This document shows, in pieces, positions 53,747 through 62,554 of a stretch of 64,000 bases of DNA; the stretch's first letter is position 1; each line of letters begins with the position of its first letter. The notes below the pieces were generated by a model. That model was not told where the DNA came from, did not search any database, and saw nothing but the letters and a program-made list of their open reading frames with translations. Location: positions 22,892-86,891 of the forward strand of contig JBCCOK010000012.1 of the NCBI GenBank assembly GCA_039025395.1, in the 5' to 3' direction. Both the position numbers and the translations under genes were made by a program. This DNA is from Hoeflea_A sp039025395. GTDB lineage: Bacteria; Pseudomonadota; Alphaproteobacteria; Rhizobiales; Rhizobiaceae.

Positions 53747-54028
53747 ATGCGGCATTCTTTCATTTCGGTTGCAGCGTACGTATCATGCCTTGTGATTTTG
53801 ACCTCGGGTCAAGCGTATGCCAGCGGAAAATACGACAAAAGAATAGAACAGGCGGCGAAAGACATCACGGCGCAAAAGATGGGCGAAATTCGTGGCTCGC
53901 ACGGTATTCACCAGCCGTTTTACCTGCACCCGCCCATCGAAGCGCGCAGCGCAGAGCAAGGTACGCTGAAGCCGGCGCGCCGAGGCGAAAATCCTACGTT
54001 CACGATCCACTTCCAGGGCAACAATTAG
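53747..54028 (+). CDS. Small secreted protein of unknown function
   Basis: A 93-residue protein with a clear signal peptide (cleavage likely after AYASG or AYA). The mature about 68 residues are basic and hydrophilic with no cysteine: KRIEQAAKDITAQKMGEIRG followed by HGIHQPFYLHPPIEAR. I recognise no family. The start is supported by GGGGGACTGGAAG upstream. It is placed between dxs and tlyA, which are usually adjacent or close in related genomes, so it may be an insertion peculiar to this lineage. Confidence 0.7.
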   Translation: MRHSFISVAAYVSCLVILTSGQAYASGKYDKRIEQAAKDITAQKMGEIRGSHGIHQPFYLHPPIEARSAEQGTLKPARRGENPTFTIHFQGNN

Positions 54029-54106
54029 CGCCATATCCCTGTGTCCTGCAGACACAATGCCCAACAAACATCTTGCCTGCCAATCCGGCAGAGGCGATGA
54101 AGGGTC

Positions 54107-54871
54107 ATGGCAGACAAAGGCGCCAGCGAGGATGTGAAACAGCGCCTCGACGTGCTGATCACGCAGGCGGGCTATTTTCCGACGCGCAGCCGGGCACGGG
54201 ACGCAATTGTTCGTGGAACGGTCAGCGTGAACGGAGAGCCCTGTCTACGCCCCGGCGCCCGGTTTGACGCAGATGCGAGCTTTACTGTTGAAGACAGTGC
54301 TCACGGATACGTCTCGCGTGGCGCGCTAAAGTTGCTTGCCGGCCTCGACCATTTCGGTTTTGATCCGAGTGGCCGTACGGTGATCGATATCGGCATGTCG
54401 ACCGGTGGATTTTCGCAGGCGCTCCTCGAGCGCGGCGCGGCGCATGTCATCGGTATCGATGTCGGCCGCGATCAACTGCACCCCTCACTCAAAACACATC
54501 CAGGACTGACCTGTATCGAGGGATTGAATGCGCGTGATCTGGATGTCGACGTCACACAAGGCCGACCGATCGAGGCCATTGTCTGTGACGTCAGCTTCAT
54601 ATCAATGAAGCTCGCGCTGCCACCGGCGCTCGATATGGCACAAACGGACAGTTTTTGTGTGCTGCTGGTGAAACCGCAATTCGAGGCGGGCCGTCAGGCG
54701 ATTGGAAAAGGCGGCCTTTTAAAGGACCGCTCGCTTGGGCCGAAAATCGCCGGTGAATTGTCGCAGTGGCTGGAAACCGTACCCGGATGGCAAAGCAAGG
54801 GATTCGTCGTCTCGCCTATTGAAGGCGGAGACGGCAACGAGGAGTTCCTGCTCGGCGGACTGAAACGCTGA
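54107..54871 (+). CDS. tlyA: TlyA-family rRNA 2'-O-methyltransferase
   Basis: A 254-residue protein with an N-terminal S4 RNA-binding domain (about 10-65: QRLDVLITQAGYFPTRSRARDAIVRGTVSVNG) and an FtsJ-like SAM methyltransferase domain (SRGALKLLAGLDHFGFDPSGRTVIDIGMSTGGFSQALLERGA, then VDVGRDQ-like IGIDVGRDQLHPSL). It is related to TlyA, which methylates 16S and 23S rRNA riboses and confers capreomycin sensitivity in mycobacteria. The old name hemolysin A is misleading. It converges with the isomerase gene. Confidence 0.93.
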   Translation: MADKGASEDVKQRLDVLITQAGYFPTRSRARDAIVRGTVSVNGEPCLRPGARFDADASFTVEDSAHGYVSRGALKLLAGLDHFGFDPSGRTVIDIGMSTGGFSQALLERGAAHVIGIDVGRDQLHPSLKTHPGLTCIEGLNARDLDVDVTQGRPIEAIVCDVSFISMKLALPPALDMAQTDSFCVLLVKPQFEAGRQAIGKGGLLKDRSLGPKIAGELSQWLETVPGWQSKGFVVSPIEGGDGNEEFLLGGLKR

Positions 54872-54911
54872 TTGCCGGGCGTTCATAGGGATTTTACCGC
54901 TGCAGAGCTTC

Positions 54912-55682
54912 TCAGGCCGATTTCTTCCGCAACATAAAGGCTTCGAACGCCGAACGCGCCTCCGGCGACGTCAGCCGTTCGGCAAAAAGCGCCGATTCCT
55001 TCTCGATCCGCGCAACCACATCTGCGCTTTCACCGCGCAGCAGATCGCGTGAGATCCGCATGGCCTCCGGCGGTTTGGCAGCAATTTCGCCGGCAGTGCT
55101 GAGCGTCTGGGCTTCGAGGGCGTCTTCAGTGACGACCTTGTAGACGAAACCCGCTTCGCGTGCCTCTTCGGCGGAAAAGCCATGCCCCATCGCAAGCAAC
55201 GAGAAAGCCCGCTGATAACCCATGACGGCCGGTCCCAGAAGGCTTGAACCCGCCTCCGGCAGAAGCGCCAGATCGACAAAGGGCGTGCGAAATTCTGAGC
55301 GAGGCGTGGCAAAGGTCAAATCGCAGTGGAACTGCATCGTTGTTCCAATGCCGATTGCGAGACCGTCTACGCCGGCGACCATCGGTTTCTTGACCGTTGC
55401 GAGCGCTTTCAGGAACCGGCCCACATGCCCTTCCCCGATGCGGCCGCTGACTGCGTAGTTCAGAAAATCCTGCATGTCGTTGCCTGCGGTAAAGCATTCC
55501 GGGACGCCGAGGAAAACATGCACGCGGACCGAGGTGTCCGTCTCTGCCGCATGCATGGCATCGACAAGGGCGCCATACATCTCCTGGGTCAGGGCGTTCT
55601 TCTTTTCCGGCCGGTTGAAGCGCAGGATCTGGACCGCACCGCCATATTTTTCCGGCCGTTCGACGACAATATGCTCGCTCAC
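54912..55682 (-). CDS. Crotonase-family enoyl-CoA isomerase (ECI-like) rather than hydratase
   Basis: A 256-residue crotonase-fold protein: RFNRPEKKNALTQEMYGAL, the CoA site FTAGNDMQDFL and AGVDGLAIGIGTTMQ. The two glutamates used by enoyl-CoA hydratases are not in their expected places (GTTMQ and TPFVD instead). Instead it has FRTPFVDLALLPEAGSS with E143, the single-acid layout of delta3,delta2-enoyl-CoA isomerases. I start it at GTG 55682, because GAGGGAGAG lies 6-7 nt upstream; longer in-frame starts at 55697 or 55712 lack such a site. It is 51 bp downstream of the acyl-CoA dehydrogenase, in the same operon. Confidence 0.85.
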   Translation of the reverse strand: MSEHIVVERPEKYGGAVQILRFNRPEKKNALTQEMYGALVDAMHAAETDTSVRVHVFLGVPECFTAGNDMQDFLNYAVSGRIGEGHVGRFLKALATVKKPMVAGVDGLAIGIGTTMQFHCDLTFATPRSEFRTPFVDLALLPEAGSSLLGPAVMGYQRAFSLLAMGHGFSAEEAREAGFVYKVVTEDALEAQTLSTAGEIAAKPPEAMRISRDLLRGESADVVARIEKESALFAERLTSPEARSAFEAFMLRKKSA

Positions 55683-55733
55683 GATTCTCTCCCTCATGAG
55701 GAATACGGTCAATTTACCGCGGACTGATCATAC

Positions 55734-57533
55734 TCAATTGAGTGCGCTGCGGGCCTGCTCGAGGCTTTGCGCGCCTTGCATCACGGCTTCCTTCAGCGCC
55801 GACGTTTCCGCCAACAGGTTTTCCGCACAAAACCTGCACAGCGCTACGCGTGACGCGGCGTGATCGTCAGCGATTTCGATAAGGGCACCTTTGGCGAGGT
55901 AGCTTGTCCCCGCTGCAAGGCCAAACAATCGCTGATAGGGTGTCGCTCCAGCAAGTGCCTCGCGCAGCTTCCCGCCGCGGAGTGCTTCAAGCAGCCAATG
56001 TGTCGCTGCCTCAAGGTCCGCCAATGCACGATTGAGGTTTTCCGCCGTACTGCCGAAATCGGGGCTGTTACGACGCGCGACTTCACCGGCAATCTCTCTG
56101 AGTTCGGCAATGTAGCCGGCGACATGTTCGCCATCCGATTGCGGAAGCTTGCGGGTAACGAGGTCGATGGCCTGAATGCCGTTCGTTCCTTCGTAGATGG
56201 GTGAAATGCGTGCGTCGCGCAGCAAGCGTGCCGCACCCGTTTCTTCGATAAAGCCCATTCCGCCGTGTACCTGGATCCCGATGGAAGCGGCTTCGACGCC
56301 AATATCGGTTGAAAACGCCTTGGCAACAGGGGTCAGGAGATTGGCGCGTTCGCGCCAGAACGTCTCGGCATTCGCATCGCCGCGCTTGAGCGCATTCGCG
56401 GCCATGTCGAGGGCGTGGGCGCAACTGTATGCGATTGCGCGCGATGCCTGGGCCATCGCCTTCATCGTGAGAAGATCGCGTTGGACGTCGGGATGTTCGA
56501 TGATCGGGCTCATGCCCTCGCCTTGCCATCCGGGCGCCTTGCCTTGCGTGCGCTCCTGAGCGTAGGCCAACGCCTTCTGGTAGGCGGCTTCAGCGACCGC
56601 CACGCCCTGAATACCGACATTGAGCCGCGCGTTGTTCATCATTGTGAACATGCAATTCAGGCCACGGTTTTCCTCGCCGACGAGCCAGCCAATGGCACCG
56701 GGCGTCTCGCCGAACTTGCCGTCGCCGTAGATCATCGTACAGGTGGGTGAGCCGTGAATGCCGAGCTTGTGTTCAACACCGTTGCAGAACAGATCGTTGC
56801 GCGCGCCAAGCGTTCCGTCGTCATTGACCAGGAATTTCGGAACCAGGAATAGGGAAATGCCTCTTGTGCCGGGCGGTGCATCGGGAAGGCGCGCCAGCAC
56901 CAAGTGAATGATGTTATCGGCGAAATCATGCTCGCCATATGTGATGTATATCTTCTGACCGAAGATGCGATAGGAGCCGTCGCCGACCGGCTCGGCGCGG
57001 CTCTTCAGAACGCTGAGGTCGGAACCCGCATGCGGTTCGGTCAGGTTCATTGTGCCGGTCCATTCGCCGGAGATCAGTTTTTGCAGGTATATCTGCCTGA
57101 GCTGTTCGTCAGCATGGGTTTCAATCGCCTCCACTGCGCCCATCGTCAGCAGGGAACACAGGCTGAAGGCCATGGAACTGGCAGCCCACATTTCGCTGGT
57201 CGCAACGGACAACATGACCGGAAGCCCCTGCCCGCCGAAATCGGTCGAGCCGGTCAGGCCGTTCCAGCCGCCTTCGATCCAGTCCTTGTAAAGCGCACTC
57301 CAGCCCTCCGGGGTGGTAACGACACCGTCGTTCAAGGGCGTCCCCTTCTCGCCTGCTTCGGCAAGCGGCGCCATTTCATCAGACGCAAACCGTCCGGCTT
57401 CCGTGAGGATCGCATCGACCAAATCGTCTGACAGGTCACCCAGATGACCTGCCTCCATCGCCGACTGCAATCCAGCCACATGCTTTAAAGTGAATGCGAT
57501 GTCTTCGACAGGCGCGCGATACATGTCTGTCAT
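55734..57533 (-). CDS. Acyl-CoA dehydrogenase, long C-terminal-extended type (DmdC/FadE-like)
   Basis: A 599-residue FAD enzyme. Landmarks are GSTDFGGQGLP, the FAD/substrate segment GTMNLTEPHAGSDL (about 160-173), HKLGIHGSPTC, the QVHGGMGFIEETGAARLLRDARISPIYEGTNGIQ region with the predicted catalytic Glu448, and a C-terminal helical extension of about 120 residues. This group includes 3-methylmercaptopropionyl-CoA dehydrogenase DmdC and many uncharacterised fatty acyl-CoA dehydrogenases; the substrate cannot be fixed. GGGAGG precedes the start. It forms an operon with the enoyl-CoA isomerase and has a LiuR-like operator upstream. Confidence 0.92.
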   Translation of the reverse strand: MTDMYRAPVEDIAFTLKHVAGLQSAMEAGHLGDLSDDLVDAILTEAGRFASDEMAPLAEAGEKGTPLNDGVVTTPEGWSALYKDWIEGGWNGLTGSTDFGGQGLPVMLSVATSEMWAASSMAFSLCSLLTMGAVEAIETHADEQLRQIYLQKLISGEWTGTMNLTEPHAGSDLSVLKSRAEPVGDGSYRIFGQKIYITYGEHDFADNIIHLVLARLPDAPPGTRGISLFLVPKFLVNDDGTLGARNDLFCNGVEHKLGIHGSPTCTMIYGDGKFGETPGAIGWLVGEENRGLNCMFTMMNNARLNVGIQGVAVAEAAYQKALAYAQERTQGKAPGWQGEGMSPIIEHPDVQRDLLTMKAMAQASRAIAYSCAHALDMAANALKRGDANAETFWRERANLLTPVAKAFSTDIGVEAASIGIQVHGGMGFIEETGAARLLRDARISPIYEGTNGIQAIDLVTRKLPQSDGEHVAGYIAELREIAGEVARRNSPDFGSTAENLNRALADLEAATHWLLEALRGGKLREALAGATPYQRLFGLAAGTSYLAKGALIEIADDHAASRVALCRFCAENLLAETSALKEAVMQGAQSLEQARSALN

Positions 57534-57626
57534 GTCCTCCCTTGGCGTTGTTCATTCGGCTGACGTAAGCACATCAGCCTTTTGTGGCTTTGTCCATCCA
57601 CTAAGCGCGACCCGGCGTAAGTTATT

Positions 57627-57642
57627 TTTACGTAAACGTCAA
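57627..57642. promoter_or_regulatory. LiuR-like (MerR-family) operator upstream of the acyl-CoA dehydrogenase operon
   Basis: TTTACGTAAACGTCAA lies 94 bp upstream of the acyl-CoA dehydrogenase start. On the minus strand it reads TTGACGTTTACGTAAA, so a -35-like TTGACG overlaps the operator, as in MerR-type promoters. As I recall, this matches the motif of LiuR, which controls branched-chain amino acid and acyl-CoA catabolism in proteobacteria. No MerR gene is in the window. Confidence 0.55.
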
Positions 57643-57728
57643 TTTTATTCTCCAAGGTAGAACAGTCGCGGGCACAGTGCCGCATGGGCATTGAGGCACG
57701 ATGCCGACACTGCTATTTGCGGGTACTG

Positions 57729-58703
57729 ATGATGGCGATCAAAACGGTCTTGAACATTGCAGAAGATGAGAGCGCAGCGCGCAAACGGGCATGCGAGGTG
57801 CTGGCGCGCGGCGGTCTGCTGGCCATGCCAACTGAAACGGTCTACGGGCTTGCGGGCAATGCGACCAATGGCAGCGCCGTTGCCCGCATATTCGAGACAA
57901 AGGGACGGCCGCGTTTCAATCCGCTGATCTGCCATGTGAGCGGGATGGAGATGGCGCGGCGTTACGTCACATTCAACGAAACGGCCAACAGGCTGGCGGA
58001 GATGTTCTGGCCGGGTCCCCTCACCCTTGTTTTGCCCTTGCGCAGCGGAACCGCGATCCACCCGTTGACGACCGCCGGGCTTGATACGCTTGCTGTGCGC
58101 ATTCCGACCGGTTTTGCGCAAACCCTGATCGCCGCCTTCGACCGCCCGCTTGCGGCTCCAAGTGCCAATCGGTCCGGAAAGGTCAGCCCGACCACCGCCA
58201 TCCACGTCGCCAACGACTTGGGCTCGACCGTCGATCTCATTCTTGATGGCGGACCCGCTGCCGTGGGTCTGGAATCCAGCATCGTCAAACCCGGTGGGGA
58301 GAGCGTTGAACTGCTCCGTCCCGGCGGTCTTGCAGCCCATGATATTGAGAGCGTAGCGGGCACTCCGCTGCGCCGCCGCTCTGGTTCGGGCAATGCGGTT
58401 GAGGCGCCGGGTATGCTGCACTCACACTATGCGCCGCAGGCTGCGTTGAGCCCAAACGCAACGCATGTCAAACCGGGCGACGCGTTGATTACGTTTGCCG
58501 GCAAGGTTCTGGAAGGCCAGACGGATGCAGTTGCGGTTTTCGACCTCAGCCCCGCCGGCGATCTGCGGGAGGCGGCCGCCAATCTCTTCGATTTCGTAAG
58601 GCGCGCCGATGTGGCGACGCGCGCCCGTATCTGCGTTGCACCCATACCCAAAACCGGACTTGGCGAGGCGATCAATGACAGGCTGGAGCGTGCTGCCGCC
58701 TGA
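57729..58703 (+). CDS. Threonylcarbamoyl-AMP synthase (Sua5/YrdC type)
   Basis: A 324-residue enzyme of the long Sua5 type for tRNA t6A synthesis. The YrdC domain covers about residues 15-200: LLAMPTETVYGLAGNA, KGRPRFNPLICHV, FWPGPLTLVLP, VRIPTGFAQTL, APSANRSGKVSPTTA and the LESSIVKPGG segment. A linker with APGMLHSHYAPQA leads to the C-terminal Sua5 domain. ATG 57729 begins the protein; a second ATG follows immediately. It is divergent from the acyl-CoA dehydrogenase operon. Confidence 0.94.
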   Translation: MMAIKTVLNIAEDESAARKRACEVLARGGLLAMPTETVYGLAGNATNGSAVARIFETKGRPRFNPLICHVSGMEMARRYVTFNETANRLAEMFWPGPLTLVLPLRSGTAIHPLTTAGLDTLAVRIPTGFAQTLIAAFDRPLAAPSANRSGKVSPTTAIHVANDLGSTVDLILDGGPAAVGLESSIVKPGGESVELLRPGGLAAHDIESVAGTPLRRRSGSGNAVEAPGMLHSHYAPQAALSPNATHVKPGDALITFAGKVLEGQTDAVAVFDLSPAGDLREAAANLFDFVRRADVATRARICVAPIPKTGLGEAINDRLERAAA

Positions 58704-58749
58704 GTTGCGGCAGATGGACCGTTTGGAACGCAACCGGTAAGATTGGACC

Positions 58750-60183
58750 ATGGATCAATATACGCTCGACCGGTTTGTGGCCATTGTCGGTGACGATCAC
58801 GCGCTGCGCGATGCAAGCGCCATTGCGCCTTATCTGGAGGAGCCACGGGGCATCTACCACGACAGTTCGCCGCTTGTGCTCCGTCCGGGCAGCGTTGAGG
58901 AGATATCGCAAATCCTAGCGGCGGCTACCGGGACGGGTACCCCCATTGTCCCGCAATCTGGCAATACGGGCCATGTTGGCGGGCAGGTGCCGCTTGAAGG
59001 CAAATGCCAGGTCATCCTTTCGATGTCGCGACTTAACCGGATCCGCGAAATCGATACAGTCGGCAATACGCTCACCGCCGACGCCGGCTGCGTATTGCAG
59101 GATATCCAAACGGCTGCCAGAGACGCCGGGCTTTTATTCCCGCTTTCTCTCGGCGCGCAGGGAAGCTGCCAGATCGGCGGCAACCTTTCGACAAATGCAG
59201 GCGGAACAGCGGTGCTTGCCTATGGAAACACCAGGCAGCTTTGCCTTGGGCTTGAAGTCGTGCTGCCGACCGGCGAGGTCTGGAGCGCCTTGCGCAAGCT
59301 GAAGAAGGACAATACGGGCTACGATTTGCGCGACCTGTTTGTCGGCGCGGAGGGTACGCTCGGGATCATAACCGCCGCCGTGGTCAAACTTTTTCCGATC
59401 CCCGCCGGCCATCAGGTCGCGATCGCCGGGCTGGAAAACCCGGAAGCGGCACTTGCCCTTTTCAACAGGGCGCAACGCCGATGCGGGGCGGCGCTGACCG
59501 GATTTGAACTGATGCAGCGTATCGCCGTCGAATTCACTGTCAGGCACATTCCCGGCACCAAAGACCCCCTCACCGGTCAACACCCTTGGTACGTTCTTGT
59601 CGATATCTCCTCGGCGCGCTCGCAAGAGGATGCAGAAGCAATGATGCAAGACACGCTGGAGGATGCTTTTGCACAAAGCCTCATCGGCGATGCCGTGGTT
59701 GCCCAGTCGGAAACACAGCGGCAGGCCATGTGGAGCATGCGCGAGAACATGTCCAGCGCCCAGAAACCGGAAGGCTCATCGATCAAACACGACGTGTCGG
59801 TGCCCATCGCAGCAATACCGGCCTTCATGGCGCAGGCCGACAAGGCGGTGCTTGAGCTGATGCCCGATGCGCGGATCGTCGCCTTTGGCCACATGGGCGA
59901 CGGCAACATACACTACAATATCTCGCAGCCCGAAGGCGCAGATCCTGCGGAACATCTTGCGCGCCGGCGCGAAATCAACGACGCAGTCTACGAAAAAGCT
60001 CTCGCCTTGAGCGGATCCATATCCGCCGAACACGGGATCGGTCAGTTGAAACAACACCGGCTGGAGCAGATCCGTGAGCCTATCGAAATCGACCTGATGC
60101 GGCGCATCAAGGCTGCGTTCGATCCAGCAGGGATCATGAACCCCGGCAAGGTCATCTCCGCCAGTGCCCGGCGCGCCGATTAA
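58750..60183 (+). CDS. FAD-linked dehydrogenase, GlcD/D-2-hydroxyglutarate dehydrogenase family
   Basis: A 477-residue flavoprotein. The FAD-binding PCMH domain spans about residues 35-215, with VPQSGNTGHVGGQVP and the LGAQGSCQIGGNLSTNAGG phosphate loop. The C-terminal oxidase domain contains the metal-binding FGHMGDGNIHYNI and SAEHGIGQLK motifs. These features fit D-2-hydroxyacid dehydrogenases (D-2-hydroxyglutarate, D-lactate or glycolate subunit D). No GlcE/GlcF partners are adjacent, which favours a stand-alone D-2-hydroxyglutarate type enzyme. It follows the Sua5-type gene by 46 bp. Confidence 0.9.
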   Translation: MDQYTLDRFVAIVGDDHALRDASAIAPYLEEPRGIYHDSSPLVLRPGSVEEISQILAAATGTGTPIVPQSGNTGHVGGQVPLEGKCQVILSMSRLNRIREIDTVGNTLTADAGCVLQDIQTAARDAGLLFPLSLGAQGSCQIGGNLSTNAGGTAVLAYGNTRQLCLGLEVVLPTGEVWSALRKLKKDNTGYDLRDLFVGAEGTLGIITAAVVKLFPIPAGHQVAIAGLENPEAALALFNRAQRRCGAALTGFELMQRIAVEFTVRHIPGTKDPLTGQHPWYVLVDISSARSQEDAEAMMQDTLEDAFAQSLIGDAVVAQSETQRQAMWSMRENMSSAQKPEGSSIKHDVSVPIAAIPAFMAQADKAVLELMPDARIVAFGHMGDGNIHYNISQPEGADPAEHLARRREINDAVYEKALALSGSISAEHGIGQLKQHRLEQIREPIEIDLMRRIKAAFDPAGIMNPGKVISASARRAD

Positions 60184-60236
60184 AAGAGAATTATCGTCGG
60201 TTTCTTTTCGCTAACCATCTACAAAAGCAGGTTTTT

Positions 60237-60255
60237 CTTAACCGTAGATGTTAAG
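60237..60255. promoter_or_regulatory. Inverted repeat upstream of the DUF6101 gene
   Basis: CTTAAC, 7 bp, GTTAAG: a perfect 6-bp inverted repeat 94 bp before the DUF6101 start. A second nested pair (CATCTAC at 60216-60222 with GTAGATG at 60244-60250) could form a 7-bp stem in RNA. An operator or an RNA hairpin are both possible. Confidence 0.4.
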
Positions 60256-60348
60256 CACGCCCGAAGGGTTTTGCGCTAACTTGCCGGCTGCAAGAGGACA
60301 GAAGTCCCGCGCCGGAATTACCGGCTCTCGGAAGTAACAGAGGCAAAA

Positions 60349-60915
60349 ATGATGAATTCGCTGAGAAATCCCGCTTGGGCTGGCGACGAGTTGCGCCTGG
60401 ATCCCGGGCGCTTTCCCCAGCAGGTCACCTACGCGTCGCGGCAGGACGCCGACAGCGTCACATTCATGCTGGACCAGCGCGGCGCGGTCGTTCGCAAGAT
60501 CCTGCCGCAAAGCGGCCTGCCGTTGTCGATCGCGCTTCCAGTTCGGGCCTTCAAAGGCGTTGCTGCGCGCGCCATGGACCATAGCGACGGCACAATGACA
60601 GTGACGCTTGAACTGCATCATGAAGACAGTGAATTGTGCGTCCCGCTGCTGGTTGCCCATGACCTTAACGACATAGCAGCCGACTGGCATTCCTGGGCCA
60701 AGGTGTATGATCTGCCCATGCTGATGGTCGAAGCCGATGGCAAAGCCAGACCGCTTGAAGAACAGCTGGGAACACTGCGGTGCCAGGGCTCTAAGGCGCG
60801 CCGCCGCAACGGGTCGGCTCTCAAACGCCGTCCACGCTTTCTGATGCGCAGACGCACCGGCTCTCTCGGCATTCGCATGGTCATCAGAGGGTGCGAAATT
60901 ATCGCCCGGAAGTAG
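60349..60915 (+). CDS. DUF6101 family protein
   Basis: A 188-residue soluble protein that I recognise as the Rhizobiales DUF6101 family. It has a beta-rich body (about 15-140) with RKILPQSGLPLSIALPVRAFKGVAARAM, WHSWAKVYDLPMLMVEADG, then a strongly basic tail (KARRRNGSALKRRPRFLMRR) ending in GCEIIARK. The arginine-rich tail could contact nucleic acid or membrane; no function is known. It stands alone, followed by a good terminator. Confidence 0.85.
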   Translation: MMNSLRNPAWAGDELRLDPGRFPQQVTYASRQDADSVTFMLDQRGAVVRKILPQSGLPLSIALPVRAFKGVAARAMDHSDGTMTVTLELHHEDSELCVPLLVAHDLNDIAADWHSWAKVYDLPMLMVEADGKARPLEEQLGTLRCQGSKARRRNGSALKRRPRFLMRRRTGSLGIRMVIRGCEIIARK

Positions 60916-60951
60916 TGCCTTTCATACGATATGAAGGGACGACCGAGCCGT

Positions 60952-60981
60952 GGCCGCCGTAAGGCGACTGCGGCCTTTTTT
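60952..60981 (+). terminator. Rho-independent terminator after the DUF6101 gene
   Basis: Stem GGCCGC (60952-60957) and GCGGCC (60970-60975) with a 12-nt loop, followed at once by TTTTTTG. An inner 4-bp hairpin (CGCC-GTAA-GGCG) competes with it. It lies 37 bp after the stop codon and before the convergent ABC permease gene. Confidence 0.72.
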
Positions 60982-61027
60982 GTTTTGCCGGCCGATACAG
61001 AACAGCGACTGTCTTGCCGCGAAAGCG

Positions 61028-62554
61028 CTAAGCGTCACGCGGACGCGCCAGCCATACAAACATCAAAACGATCAGGGCGAAGAATGCCGACACGACAGCG
61101 AGCGGGTTGTCGAGCGCCAACAGGACCGCCACGCCTGCCCAGCAGATTGAAGAAAACGCTTCAGCGAATGTGGCGATCTTGGATGACGCGTGGCGGTGGC
61201 GGAAATGAACGCGCTTCGCCTGCTTGCGGAACCAGACTTGCATGGCGGTCGCGGCCGACGCGGACAAAATGAGACAGATGGTGGTGATTACCGCTGCGCC
61301 CAAATCGACAAAGCCCAGGAACACAACGATGGGTGCCACGGCAAGCCCGACAGCGATCAGTACGGCCTCGATTTTCGCCTGCAGCGAAATGGATGCGCGC
61401 ATCGGTGCGCTTTGCACCAGATCCGGCGCATCTTCACCGCACAGTGTCAGCCATGCCAGCCCACCTGCCAATTGGCCCGAGGCCATGACGATCACCGGTA
61501 CCACGACGATAACCGCACCGATTTCGGCACCGAAATTGCGCCAAAGCAGGAAGGCCGGCACCAGCAGGTAGAGCATCTGCATGAGCGTCTGCGACAGAAG
61601 CCAGGGATCGCGGGCAAGGAGGACGAGTTCCTTGCGCCGCAAAGTGCGGCGTATCGTTCCGGCACGAAACCGAGTCGGCCGCGCAGACATTTTTCTACCC
61701 AGCTCAGTGACTCCGGCCGTTGAAAGGGCGAGCATCGAAAAGCGCGATGAAAACGCCCAGATCGAAAGGACCAGCGTGCCAAAACCCGCAAGGCAGAAAA
61801 GCAAAACGGCGGACGCATCACCGATAAGGGCACGCGCCGGTATCCAAAGCGGCGAACCATGCGCCGGCAGACTGGCTGTCAACTCCGGCGATGTCAGAAC
61901 GCTCAGTCGCGACATGTTTCCGAAATAAACCACCGCGACGAGTTGCATGGCGATGGCAAAACCGGCCCCGATGATCGCGGCAATGACCTGGGCGGCAATA
62001 CGCGTGCGTTTCGGACCGATCGTGGCGAACAGACAGATCGCGATGGTCAAAGCGATTGCTGTTGCAAGTGCCGACATCGAAAGAAGAGCCAGATAGCCCA
62101 GCAGCCAGACCGGACCCTGCAGAAACGCCATCACATTGAGGAACGGCGCGACAAGGACTGCCGACATGACCACGCTCATGAGAGCGATTGCACAAATACG
62201 AATGATGAAAATGCGGGCCGGCGGCGCCGGGGAGGTAAGGATCAGATCGAGATCGGCGCGCGCATAAAAGGCCCGCGTCACCATTTCCAGCGATTGAGAA
62301 ACCATCAGGCTCAGCGACACCAGCGCACAACCGGAAACAAAAATCAGAACCGCCTTGGGATCAACGGCTGCAAGATCCACTGCACCCGTCATTGTCAGCC
62401 ACGCAACGATATGCATGCCGATGACGAAGGCCGCCAGGATAAGCCCGACAACGATCTTCCGGGCAGGCTTGCCGCGCAGGACGAGTGCAGACCAGTCGCG
62501 CCAGAAAAGTCCGACCTCGTGACGGGCGAACCAGGCGAGAGAAGCGCTCGACAT
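61028..62554 (-). CDS. ABC exporter permease, large multi-span type
   Basis: A 508-residue membrane protein with roughly 12 hydrophobic segments. It starts with a cytoplasmic segment (LAWFARHEVGLFWRDWSALV) and has charged loops such as RGTIRRTLRRKELVLLARDPWLLSQTLMQ, reminiscent of two fused half-permeases. I do not recognise a characterised export substrate. Its ATG shares one base with the stop of the ATPase gene, so the two form a tight pair. Confidence 0.85.
   Translation of the reverse strand: MSSASLAWFARHEVGLFWRDWSALVLRGKPARKIVVGLILAAFVIGMHIVAWLTMTGAVDLAAVDPKAVLIFVSGCALVSLSLMVSQSLEMVTRAFYARADLDLILTSPAPPARIFIIRICAIALMSVVMSAVLVAPFLNVMAFLQGPVWLLGYLALLSMSALATAIALTIAICLFATIGPKRTRIAAQVIAAIIGAGFAIAMQLVAVVYFGNMSRLSVLTSPELTASLPAHGSPLWIPARALIGDASAVLLFCLAGFGTLVLSIWAFSSRFSMLALSTAGVTELGRKMSARPTRFRAGTIRRTLRRKELVLLARDPWLLSQTLMQMLYLLVPAFLLWRNFGAEIGAVIVVVPVIVMASGQLAGGLAWLTLCGEDAPDLVQSAPMRASISLQAKIEAVLIAVGLAVAPIVVFLGFVDLGAAVITTICLILSASAATAMQVWFRKQAKRVHFRHRHASSKIATFAEAFSSICWAGVAVLLALDNPLAVVSAFFALIVLMFVWLARPRDA

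Noticed and set aside
60238..60254. CtrA binding site upstream of the DUF6101 gene
   Set aside because: The two TTAA halves are 9 bp apart instead of the 7 bp of the CtrA consensus.
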